The notes beneath the pieces were generated by a model. That model saw only the letters and a list, made by a program, of their open reading frames with translations. It searched no databases and was not told the DNA's origin. 22,528 nt of DNA from Serpentinimonas sp. (GTDB lineage: Bacteria > Pseudomonadota > Gammaproteobacteria > Burkholderiales > Burkholderiaceae_C). Of the stretch, positions 15,601 to 22,528 are shown in pieces. Position numbers and translations under genes: made by a program. Where the stretch lies: the NCBI GenBank assembly GCA_025458665.1, contig JALOSG010000025.1, positions 1-22,528 of the forward strand. Reading direction: 5' to 3'. The stretch's first letter is position 1, and the number at the start of each line of letters is the position of its first letter.

Positions 15601-15630
15601 TCGATATTTTTCGATATTATTCGTTTTGTG
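15601..15630. promoter_or_regulatory. Three 10-bp-phased direct repeats in the glpD/glpR promoter, likely GlpR operator
   Basis: Three TCG-led units follow one another exactly 10 bp apart: TCGATATTTT (15601-15610), TCGATATTAT (15611-15620) and TCGTTTTGTG (15621-15630, a weaker copy). This is the most AT-rich spot in a GC-rich neighbourhood, in the gap between divergent glpD and glpR. TATTAT at 15615-15620 could be a -10 for the rightward unit. DeoR-type regulators, including GlpR, bind repeated TTCG-containing sites, so this is a good operator candidate. The repeats are seen directly; the function is inferred. Confidence 0.6.
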
Positions 15631-15697
15631 GAAGAAATTGTTGCTTTTGTGGGTATTTCCCAATGGCTCTGTGTCTGATTTGGGCTATGGTTTCCGT

Positions 15698-16495
15698 GTG
15701 ACCCTCAATCCGCGTCAATCCGAACTTCTGGACCTGGTGCGCCAGCACGGCGTGCTGTCCATAGAGGCGTTGGCGGAGCGCTTTGGCGTGACCCTGCAGA
15801 CCGTGCGCCGCGATGTGCAGCGCCTGGCCGAAGCCGGGCTGCTGGCGCGCTTTCATGGCGGTGTGCGTCTGCCGCTGTCCACCACCGAGAACATTGGCTA
15901 CCGCCAGCGCCAGGCCCTGCAGGCCGAGGGCAAAACACGCATTGCCCGCGCCATTGCGGCCCGTGTGCCCAACGGCTGCTCCCTGATCATGAACATCGGC
16001 ACCACCATCGAGGCGGTGGCCCACGAACTGCGCCACCACCAGGGCTTGCGCGTCATTACCAACAACCTGCACATTGCGGCGCTGTTGAGCACCCACCCCG
16101 ACTGCGAAGTGATCGTGGCAGGGGGTGTCGTCCGTGGCACCGACCAGGGCATCGTGGGCGATGCCACGGTGGAGTTCATCCGCCAGTTCAAGGTGGACAT
16201 TGGCCTCATCGGTATCAGCGGCATAGAGGACGACGGCACCCTGCGCGACTACGATTTCCGCGAAGTGCGGGTGGCGCGCGCCATCATTGGCCAGTCGCGC
16301 GCGGTCTGGATGGCCGCCGACACCACCAAGTTCGACCGGCCCGCCATGGTGCAGCTGGGCCACCTGAGCGATATCGACGTGCTGTTCACCGACGCGCCGC
16401 CGCCGCAGCCTTACCCCGACCTGATGGATCAGGCCGGCGTGGAGTGCGTGGTGGCCGCGTCCACGGAACACGCCATCAAGGACCCGGAGTCATGA
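15698..16495 (+). CDS. glpR: DeoR-family transcriptional repressor GlpR
   Basis: This 265-residue regulator should repress the glycerol genes and be released by glycerol 3-phosphate. The N-terminal helix-turn-helix reads LSIEALAERFGVTLQTVRRD, followed by LLARFHGGV. The C-terminal sugar-phosphate-binding domain contains SLIMNIGTTIEAVA, VITNNLHIAALL, VIVAGGVVRG, DIGLIGISGIEDDGTL and WMAADTTKFDR, all typical of DeoR proteins. The start is uncertain: GTG 15698 places the protein start just before the conserved NPRQ, while TTG 15626 lies inside the phased repeats and adds a hydrophobic tail unlike the family. No clear ribosome binding site is seen. Its stop overlaps glpK ATG by 4 nt (ATGA, 16492-16495), so the two are co-transcribed. 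Confidence 0.92.
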   Translation: MTLNPRQSELLDLVRQHGVLSIEALAERFGVTLQTVRRDVQRLAEAGLLARFHGGVRLPLSTTENIGYRQRQALQAEGKTRIARAIAARVPNGCSLIMNIGTTIEAVAHELRHHQGLRVITNNLHIAALLSTHPDCEVIVAGGVVRGTDQGIVGDATVEFIRQFKVDIGLIGISGIEDDGTLRDYDFREVRVARAIIGQSRAVWMAADTTKFDRPAMVQLGHLSDIDVLFTDAPPPQPYPDLMDQAGVECVVAASTEHAIKDPES

Positions 16496-17991
16496 CCCAG
16501 ACCTACCTACTCGCCCTCGACCAGGGCACCTCCAGTTCGCGCAGCATCGTCTTCGACCCCAGCGGCCGCATTGTGGCCATGGCCCAGCAGGAAATCCGCC
16601 AGATTTACCCCGAGCCGGGCTGGGTGGAGCACAACCCGCTGGAGCTCTGGAGCAGCCAGCTGGCCACCGCTCGCCAGGCCCTGAAAGACGCAGGCCTGAG
16701 CGCCGCCGATGTGGCGGTGGTGGGCATCACCAACCAGCGCGAAACCACGGTGGTCTGGGACCGTACCACCGGCCAGCCCATCCACAACGCCATTGTCTGG
16801 CAGGACCGGCGTACCGAGCCCGCCTGTGTGGCGCTGCGCGCCCAGGGCCACGAACAGCGGGTGCAGAGCAAGACCGGGCTGCGCGTGGACCCGTATTTTT
16901 CTGCCACCAAACTCCAGTGGATACTGGACCGCGTGCCCGGCTCCCGGGAGCGCGCGCGCCAAGGTGAACTGGCCTTTGGCACGGTGGACAGCTGGCTGAT
17001 CTGGAACCTCACCGGCGGGCGCCGCCATGTGACCGACGTGAGCAACGCCGCGCGCACCATGCTCTTCAACATCACCGACAACCGCTGGGACCCCGACCTG
17101 CTGGCCCTGCTGGACATTCCCGCCGAGCTGATGCCCGAAGTGCTGCCCTCCAGCGCCGATTTCGGCACCACCGACGCACACTGGCTCGGCGCGCCTTTGA
17201 AGGTGGGCGGTGTGGCTGGCGACCAGCAGAGCGCCTCCTTCGGGCAGGCGTGCTTCCACGCGGGCATGGCCAAGAACACCTACGGCACCGGCTGCTTCCT
17301 GCTCATGCACACCGGGGAGCAGCCCCAGTGGAGCACCAACGGCCTGCTCACCACGGCGGCCGCACAGCCCAGCACACAGCCGCAATACGCCATGGAGGGC
17401 AGCGTGTTCATTGGCGGCGCCGTGGTGCAGTGGCTGCGCGACGGGTTGCAGGCCATACGCTCCAGCAGCGATGTGCAGCGCCTGGCCGAGAGCGTGCCCG
17501 ATGCCGGCGGCGTGGTCTTTGTGCCAGCCTTCACCGGCCTGGGCGCGCCCTACTGGAATGCCGAGGCGCGGGGTGCCATCGTGGGCCTGACGCGGGGCAG
17601 CACCGTAGCCCATATTGCCCGCGCTGCGCTGGAGAGTATTGCCTTCCAGAGCGCAGCGCTCCTGCAGGCCATGAACCGCGACAGCCTGGCCCGGGGTGGC
17701 GTGGCCGTGAGCGAGTTGCGGGTGGACGGTGGCGCCTGCGTGAACGATTTGCTCATGCAGATACAAGCCGATTTGCTGGGCATTCCCGTGGTGCGCCCTG
17801 CCGTGGTGGAAACCACCGCCCTGGGTGCGGCTTACCTGGCTGGGCTGCAGGTGGGCGTTTACCAGGGGCTGGAGGAGTTGGGCCGGCAATGGCGGGTTGA
17901 CCGCACCTTCACCCCCACCCTCTCGCGGGCCGAAGCCCAGGAGCGCATGGCGCGCTGGGAGCAAGCGGTGCGCCAGGTGCAGGCGCCCTGA
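16492..17991 (+). CDS. glpK: Glycerol kinase
   Basis: GlpK phosphorylates glycerol to glycerol 3-phosphate with ATP, trapping it in the cytoplasm. The 499-residue sequence is standard for the FGGY kinase family: ALDQGTSSSRSIVFD (8-22), the substrate block TNQRETTVVWD (80-90) with R83-E84, NAIVWQDRRT (99-108), the catalytic-Asp block GVAGDQQSASFGQ (240-252, D244), and the second FGGY-type motif ESIAFQSAALLQAM. ATG 16492 lies in the ATGA overlap with glpR and has GGAG just upstream. No glpF facilitator or glycerol transporter gene is in the window, so uptake must be encoded elsewhere. Confidence 0.97.
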   Translation: MTQTYLLALDQGTSSSRSIVFDPSGRIVAMAQQEIRQIYPEPGWVEHNPLELWSSQLATARQALKDAGLSAADVAVVGITNQRETTVVWDRTTGQPIHNAIVWQDRRTEPACVALRAQGHEQRVQSKTGLRVDPYFSATKLQWILDRVPGSRERARQGELAFGTVDSWLIWNLTGGRRHVTDVSNAARTMLFNITDNRWDPDLLALLDIPAELMPEVLPSSADFGTTDAHWLGAPLKVGGVAGDQQSASFGQACFHAGMAKNTYGTGCFLLMHTGEQPQWSTNGLLTTAAAQPSTQPQYAMEGSVFIGGAVVQWLRDGLQAIRSSSDVQRLAESVPDAGGVVFVPAFTGLGAPYWNAEARGAIVGLTRGSTVAHIARAALESIAFQSAALLQAMNRDSLARGGVAVSELRVDGGACVNDLLMQIQADLLGIPVVRPAVVETTALGAAYLAGLQVGVYQGLEELGRQWRVDRTFTPTLSRAEAQERMARWEQAVRQVQAP

Positions 17992-18116
17992 GTGCTGCGT
18001 CCGGCCCGGCGCCTGATCGGGCCCTTGACGTAGATCAGCCTTTTGTCGGACGATGGGCGGTACAGTGGTGGCTCGGTGCTCGGGCACCCGGGCCATTGCA
18101 AGTTAAGAAGAACACT
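17992..18116. other. Intergenic region between glpK and the GGDEF/EAL gene
   Basis: This is the longest gene-free stretch in the window, about 125 bp. It contains TTGACG at 18025-18030, a possible -35 with no convincing -10 at the right distance, and a weak 6-bp inverted repeat CTGATC/GATCAG (18013-18018 and 18033-18038) followed by four T. I do not assign a promoter or terminator with confidence. AAGAAG at 18106-18111 may be the ribosome binding site for TTG 18117. Confidence 0.4.
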
Positions 18117-20645
18117 TTGAATGCGAACGCCGCCTCTCCGTCGCTGCTGAACATCCAGTCGTTCGACGAGCACCTGATTGCGCAGTATCTGCTGCAAGGT
18201 TCGGGCATTGGCTCCTGGGCTTGGAACGTGCAGACCGGAGAGACCCGCTTCAACGAGCGCTGGGCCGAAATCGCTGGCTACCAACTGCAGGAACTGCAAC
18301 CCACCACCATCGACACTTGGGTGCGGCTGACCCACCCGGACGATCTGGCGCAATCCAACGCGCTGCTGCAAGCGCATTTCCAGGGTCAGAACCCCCAGTA
18401 CGAGTGCGAGGCGCGCATGCGCCACAAGGACGGCCACTGGGTACGCATTCTGGACCGCGGGCAGGTGCTGGTGTGGGACGGGGAGGGGCAACCGCTGTGG
18501 ATGTTCGGCACCCACCTCGACATCACTTCGCGCTGGCGGCTGGAGATGCAGCGCGACGAAGCCCTGCAGCGCCTGCAGCGGCTCTCGGTGCATCTTCCGG
18601 GCTTTCTTTACCAGTTCCGCCTGCACCCCGATGGCAGTTCCCAGTTCCCCTACGCCAGCGCTGGCATAGAAGCGGTGTACGGCTGCACGCCAGAAGAAGC
18701 GCTGGCCAGTGCCGAGCCCGTGTTCCGCGTCCTGCACCCCGACGACCTGAACGCGGTGTCGGCGGGCATAGAGCAATCCGCCCAGACCTTGTCGGTGTGG
18801 CAACAGCGCTACCGGGTGAACCACCCTGTCAAGGGTGTGATCTGGGTGGAAGGTTCCGCCACGCCCGAGCGCGAGGAGGACGGCAGTGTCACCTGGCACG
18901 GTTACCTGCGCGAGGTCACGAGCCAGGTGCAGCAAGAACAGCAACTGCACCTGGCCGCCAAGGTGTTCTCGTCCAGCCAGGAAGGGATCATGATCACCAA
19001 TGCGCAGCAGCGCATCGTTGACGTGAACACCGCATTCACCCGGATCACGGGATACCGCCGCGAAGAGGTGCTGGGCCAGAAGCCGTCCATACTGAGTTCC
19101 GACCGGCAGCCGCCGCGGTTTTACCGCAAGATGTGGCGCACGCTCAATGACACCGGGACCTGGCAGGGCGAAGTATGGAACCGGCGCAAGAGCGGAGAGG
19201 TGTACGCAGAGATTCTCTCCATCGACACCGTGAAAGACAGTGCCGGCGTGGTGCAGCACTACATCGCCATCTTCACCGACATCAGCCACATCAAAGAACA
19301 CCAGCGCGAACTGGATCGCATTGCCCATTACGATGCGCTCACGGGGCTGCCCAACCGCCGCCTGTTTGACGACCGGCTGAGCATGGAGCTGGAACGAGCG
19401 CGCCGCCAGAAGGAGGCCGTGGCAGTGTGTTTCCTCGACCTCGATGGCTTCAAGGCGGTGAACGACACCTACGGCCACGAAGTGGGGGACCGGCTGCTGT
19501 CCGTACTCGGCGAACGACTGCGCCTGGCCTTGCGCGCCCACGACTCGGTGGCGCGCATGGGCGGCGATGAGTTCGTGCTTCTGCTCGCCCAGTTGCCGCG
19601 CGACAACCCGAGGCCGATGGCCAGCGAAATCATCGATCGGGTGCTGCGGGCGGTGGAGCAGCCCGTCACCTTGAGCGACCGGCCGATCGCCGTTTCTGCC
19701 AGCGTCGGTGTGGCGGTGTTTCCCGAGATCGATTTGCCTGCCGACCAATTGCTGCGCTATGCGGACAGGGCGATGTACAAGGCCAAGCAGCAGGGGCGCA
19801 ACCGCAGCATCTTCTTCGATGCGCAAGAGGACAGCACCGGGCACGCTCGCCAGCGCCGGCTGTACGACGTGCAAGATGGCCTGAGCAACCAGCAGTTCTC
19901 CCTCTACTACCAGCCCCGGGTTGACCTGCGCAGCGGTGCAGTGCTGGCGGTGGAGGCTCTGGTGCGCTGGCAGCCTGCGCCCGGACCACTGTGCTTGCCT
20001 GGCGAATTCATGCCGGGGCTGGCCGGTCACCCGCAGGAGATCGCGCTAGGGCAATGGGTGATGGACACGGCGCTGGCGCAGCACGCCCGCTGGCTGGCCG
20101 AAGGGCTGGTGCTGCCAGTGGGCATCAACATCGCCCCCGACCATTTGCTGCACCCCGACTTTGCCGAGCAGTTTCGCCTGGCGCTGCAGCGGCACGGTAT
20201 TGAGCGTGCCGACCGGGTCACTCTGGAGATTCGGCAAAGCACCCGTATGGCCGACCATGGACGCATGCGGGCCTGTCTGGCTGCCTGTGCCAGCTTCGGT
20301 GTGGGTCTGGCGCTGGACGACTTTGGTGCTGGCCATTCTTCACTCACGCACATGCGCCAGTTGCCAGTGACGGCGCTGCACATAGACAAGAGTCTGGTGC
20401 TGGCCATGCCGACAGACCCCGATCAGGCTGCCACCGTGGAGGGGATTGCGGGGCTGGCCCGCGCTCTGGGCCGCGAAGTGGTGGCCAAGGGCGCAGAGAC
20501 AGAGGCCCATCTGGAGCGGCTGCGCGGTCTACCGTGCCAAGCAGTGCAGGGTTATGCGGTGGCCCCTCCTATGCCTGTGCCGGTGCTGCTTGATTGGCTC
20601 CGCAGCCGCCAGCGCTCACCCACACCGGACCAGTTGGCCAGCTAG
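18117..20645 (+). CDS. PAS-PAS-PAS-GGDEF-EAL protein, likely diguanylate cyclase with inactive EAL
   Basis: This is a soluble 842-residue c-di-GMP protein. Three PAS domains lie at about 25-140, 155-270 and 280-395. The third is the most canonical, with ITGYRREEVLGQKPSILSS. The GGDEF domain (about 400-570) has DALTGLPNRRLF, FLDLDGFK, intact G482-GDEF and an RxxD inhibitory site R473-AHD five residues before it, so it should make c-di-GMP with product inhibition. The EAL domain (about 585-840) keeps E613-AL, N671, E704, D734-D735 and Q811. The conserved Lys of LKID is H755, and the Glu of AEGVET is K791. Both are needed for hydrolysis in studied EAL enzymes, so phosphodiesterase activity is doubtful. 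No membrane segment or signal peptide is seen. TTG 18117 was chosen; TTG 18096 adds seven residues. Confidence 0.88.
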   Translation: MNANAASPSLLNIQSFDEHLIAQYLLQGSGIGSWAWNVQTGETRFNERWAEIAGYQLQELQPTTIDTWVRLTHPDDLAQSNALLQAHFQGQNPQYECEARMRHKDGHWVRILDRGQVLVWDGEGQPLWMFGTHLDITSRWRLEMQRDEALQRLQRLSVHLPGFLYQFRLHPDGSSQFPYASAGIEAVYGCTPEEALASAEPVFRVLHPDDLNAVSAGIEQSAQTLSVWQQRYRVNHPVKGVIWVEGSATPEREEDGSVTWHGYLREVTSQVQQEQQLHLAAKVFSSSQEGIMITNAQQRIVDVNTAFTRITGYRREEVLGQKPSILSSDRQPPRFYRKMWRTLNDTGTWQGEVWNRRKSGEVYAEILSIDTVKDSAGVVQHYIAIFTDISHIKEHQRELDRIAHYDALTGLPNRRLFDDRLSMELERARRQKEAVAVCFLDLDGFKAVNDTYGHEVGDRLLSVLGERLRLALRAHDSVARMGGDEFVLLLAQLPRDNPRPMASEIIDRVLRAVEQPVTLSDRPIAVSASVGVAVFPEIDLPADQLLRYADRAMYKAKQQGRNRSIFFDAQEDSTGHARQRRLYDVQDGLSNQQFSLYYQPRVDLRSGAVLAVEALVRWQPAPGPLCLPGEFMPGLAGHPQEIALGQWVMDTALAQHARWLAEGLVLPVGINIAPDHLLHPDFAEQFRLALQRHGIERADRVTLEIRQSTRMADHGRMRACLAACASFGVGLALDDFGAGHSSLTHMRQLPVTALHIDKSLVLAMPTDPDQAATVEGIAGLARALGREVVAKGAETEAHLERLRGLPCQAVQGYAVAPPMPVPVLLDWLRSRQRSPTPDQLAS

Positions 20646-22070
20646 CCTCTGTTGCCGCTCGATCAGGGCCGGCAACTCCAGCGCCGTGAGCTGTCCTTCC
20701 CGCACTACCACCCGCCCCTGCACGATGGTGTAGTCCGCCTGCGCCGGGCTGGCGCACAGCAGCAGGCTGGCCACCGGGTCGTGCACGGAGCCACCCGCCA
20801 TGGGCAGTGTGTCCAGCCGGAACAAGGCCATGTCGGCGCACATGCCTACCGCCAGGTGGCCAATGTCGGGGCGGCCCAGCACCTCGGCGCCGCCGCGCGT
20901 GGCCAGTGCCAGGGCGTCGCGGGCAGTCATCTCTGCCGGGCCCAGGTCGCAGCCAAAGAAGCGCTTCCCGTCGCGCACTTCGGGCGGCTGCATGGCGCGG
21001 CCCACGCGGGCCAGCAACAGCGCCTGCCGCGCTTCGTTCACCATGTGTGCGCCGTCGTTGCTGGCGCTGCCGTCCACACCCAGGCCCACCGGCACGCCGG
21101 CGTTGAGCATGCGGCGAATGGGCGCAATGCCGCTGGCCAGGCGCATGTTGCTGCACGGGCAGTGCGCCACGCCGGTGCGTGTGGCGGCAAAGAGGGAAAT
21201 GCCCTCATCGTCGAGCTTGACGCAGTGGGCATGCCACACATCGTCGCCCACCCAGCCCAGCTCCTGCGCGTACTGGGCTGGCGTGCGCTTGAACTTCTCC
21301 TGGCTGTAGGCGATGTCGTGGTCGTTCTCCGCCAGATGGGTGTGCAGCCGCACCCCCATGGCGTAGCGGGTGCGGTAGGAACGCGCCAGCGCCGCCGATT
21401 CGCGCATCAGGTCCTGGCTCACGCTGAACGGGGAGCAGGGCGCCAGCGCCACCTGCACCATGGCGCCGTGCGCGCCGTCGTGCCAGCGTTCAATCAGGCG
21501 CTGGGAATCCTTCAGGATGGCGTCCTCGCGTTCCACCAGCGCATCGGGCGGCAGGCCTCCGGCCGACTCGCCCACACTCATGCTCCCGCGCGACGCCACA
21601 AAGCGCAGCCCCAGGCTGTGCGCCGCCTCGATCGTGTCTTCCAGCGTGACGCCGTTGGGGTAGAGGTAGAGGTGGTCGCTGCTGGTGGTGCAGCCCGACA
21701 GCAGCAGCTCGGCCATGGCCACCTGCGCCGAGGTACGGGCCATGTCGGGCGTCAGGCGCGCCCACAGCGGGTAGAGGCCCCGCAGCCAGCCGAACAGCTC
21801 GGCGTTCTGCACGGCGGGGACCGCCCGCGTGAGCGTCTGGTACATGTGGTGGTGCGTGTTCACCAACCCCGGCACCACGAGGTGTTGCTGCGCATCGATC
21901 ACCGTGTCGGCGGTATCCGGCAGGGCATCGGCCGGACCAATGGCCTCTATGCGGTGACCACGCACCAAGATGGAGGCATCCTGCCACTCGCGGCGCTCGT
22001 CGTCCTGGGTGGCCACACAGCGTGCACGGCGCACCAGCAGGGTGGGGGCTTCATGGTCTGGGTGGGGCAT
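20616..22070 (-). CDS. 8-oxoguanine deaminase-like amidohydrolase
   Basis: This 484-residue protein is a COG0402-type amidohydrolase that best fits bacterial 8-oxoguanine deaminases, which convert 8-oxoguanine to urate and ammonia. Metal and catalytic residues are NTHHH (H73, H75), RLHTHLAE (H243, H245, E248), VWHAH (H280 or H282) and GLGVDGSASND (D333). The block LTRAVPAVQNAELFGWL (80-96) is the part I associate with the 8-oxoguanine group. Many homologues are labelled hydroxyatrazine or guanine deaminase, so the substrate is not certain. The urate-degrading cluster 8.5 kb away supports the assignment. I chose ATG 22070, 4 nt after the ureD stop; the open frame upstream lies inside ureD. Its 3' end overlaps the convergent GGDEF/EAL gene by 30 bp. 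Confidence 0.82.
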   Translation of the reverse strand: MPHPDHEAPTLLVRRARCVATQDDERREWQDASILVRGHRIEAIGPADALPDTADTVIDAQQHLVVPGLVNTHHHMYQTLTRAVPAVQNAELFGWLRGLYPLWARLTPDMARTSAQVAMAELLLSGCTTSSDHLYLYPNGVTLEDTIEAAHSLGLRFVASRGSMSVGESAGGLPPDALVEREDAILKDSQRLIERWHDGAHGAMVQVALAPCSPFSVSQDLMRESAALARSYRTRYAMGVRLHTHLAENDHDIAYSQEKFKRTPAQYAQELGWVGDDVWHAHCVKLDDEGISLFAATRTGVAHCPCSNMRLASGIAPIRRMLNAGVPVGLGVDGSASNDGAHMVNEARQALLLARVGRAMQPPEVRDGKRFFGCDLGPAEMTARDALALATRGGAEVLGRPDIGHLAVGMCADMALFRLDTLPMAGGSVHDPVASLLLCASPAQADYTIVQGRVVVREGQLTALELPALIERQQRLAGQLVRCG

Positions 22071-22074
22071 GGCT

Positions 22075-22528
22075 TCAAACGCTCCAGATGCGGGGTGGCG
22101 TGTGGTCCAGGCCCCAGGCGTGGGTGCGCAGCAATGCCCACAGGCGCTGCCACAGCTGCATGATGGGTTCCACCAGGGGCGCCAGTGCACGTACCACCAG
22201 CAGGTGGTCGTTGGGGCAGGTGGCGCCGGCGTGCATGTCCTCGGCGTGTCCGATGTCCTGCATGGCCGCGCGCAGCACCTCCAGCAGCATTTCACGCCGT
22301 TCGCGTTCCAGCGGTGTGCCGCAGGCTAGCACCAGCATGCCCACGGCGCTGTGGCCGGCCATGCCCAGCGGGCTATGCAGCAGGCGGGTGTCGCTGGCCG
22401 CCATGCGGGCTTGTTCCAGCCAGTGGCCGGGCCACTGCCAGCGCTGGGTCATTTCCCCGGCCACAAAGGGCAGGCCGGAGGCAGGCAGCCCCAGGCTCAG
22501 TACATCCCAGGCCAGCAGTTCGGCGCCC
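22075..22528 (-). CDS. ureD: Urease accessory protein UreD, 5'-truncated by window edge
   Basis: About 150 C-terminal residues are visible. The frame is open to the window edge, and the visible part begins GAELLAWDVLSLGLPASGLPF, followed by SPLGMAGHSAVGML and the ending LRTHAWGLDHTPPRIWSV. LLAWDV, SPLGxAG and the terminal PPRIW are typical of UreD (UreH), which binds apo-urease with UreF and UreG during nickel insertion. A GTG at 22464 is internal to the conserved region and so is not the start. In many bacteria ureD lies upstream of the urease structural genes, but here an amidohydrolase gene follows after 4 nt. Other urease genes may lie beyond the window edge. Confidence 0.85.
   Translation of the reverse strand, partial: GAELLAWDVLSLGLPASGLPFVAGEMTQRWQWPGHWLEQARMAASDTRLLHSPLGMAGHSAVGMLVLACGTPLERERREMLLEVLRAAMQDIGHAEDMHAGATCPNDHLLVVRALAPLVEPIMQLWQRLWALLRTHAWGLDHTPPRIWSV

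Noticed and set aside
18013..18044. Possible terminator after glpK (CTGATC/GATCAG hairpin followed by TTTT)
   Set aside because: The stem is only 6 bp with a 14-nt loop and a short T-run, too weak to call without RNA evidence.
1..22528. Search for CRISPR arrays, insertion sequences, tRNA genes, phage genes or defence systems
   Set aside because: I found no regularly spaced repeats, transposase motifs, terminal inverted repeats with target duplications, or tRNA-like cloverleaf sequence by reading; composition is even across the window.

Overview
The window is about 22.5 kb of GC-rich bacterial chromosome, almost fully coding. The gene families, the high GC content and the ruvX-pyrR-pyrB-pyrC'-plsC order suggest a betaproteobacterium of the Comamonadaceae (Hydrogenophaga/Acidovorax-like). 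That assignment is an inference from recalled gene order, not a database match. I see no rRNA, tRNA, CRISPR array, insertion sequence or prophage. No gene-free stretch exceeds about 125 bases.

Layout. (1) 1-4074, plus strand: the 3' part of ruvX, then pyrR, pyrB and a dihydroorotase-like pyrC' that has lost metal-binding histidines. These are tightly overlapped. A plsC-type acyltransferase follows. (2) 4090-4734, minus: a glutathione S-transferase. (3) 4827-12102: a urate-catabolic divergon. Leftward it reads gntR, puuE (allantoinase), a fused uraD-allC, and an M20 peptidase-family gene broken by a frameshift. Rightward it reads uraH, xdhC and puuD (membrane urate hydroxylase with a C-terminal cytochrome c). 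The 87-bp divergent promoter holds three perfect palindromes, likely operators for the GntR regulator. (4) 12120-13796, minus: a degenerate receiver domain fused to TPR repeats. (5) 13884-17991: a glycerol module, with glpD divergent from glpR-glpK and three 10-bp-phased direct repeats between them. (6) 18117-20645, plus: a PAS-PAS-PAS-GGDEF-EAL protein with an intact GGDEF and a probably inactive EAL. (7) 20616-22528, minus: the 3' part of ureD (urease accessory) followed 4 bp later by an 8-oxoguanine deaminase-like amidohydrolase.

How the genes fit together. Regions 3 and 7 form one purine-nitrogen scavenging route. The deaminase makes urate from 8-oxoguanine. XdhC would mature a xanthine dehydrogenase encoded elsewhere. 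PuuD oxidises urate to 5-hydroxyisourate, UraH and the UraD domain take this to (S)-allantoin, PuuE opens it to allantoate, and the AllC domain releases ammonia. Urease, for which only ureD is visible, would recover nitrogen from urea formed further down. The glycerol genes and the c-di-GMP protein lie between the two purine blocks with no evident functional link.

The most noteworthy points are the UraD-AllC fusion of two non-consecutive enzymes, the catalytically stripped PyrC', the broken M20 gene, the palindrome-packed divergent promoter, the phased glp repeats, and two signalling proteins whose signature residues are replaced (receiver Asp to Glu and Lys to Arg; EAL Lys to His and Glu to Lys).
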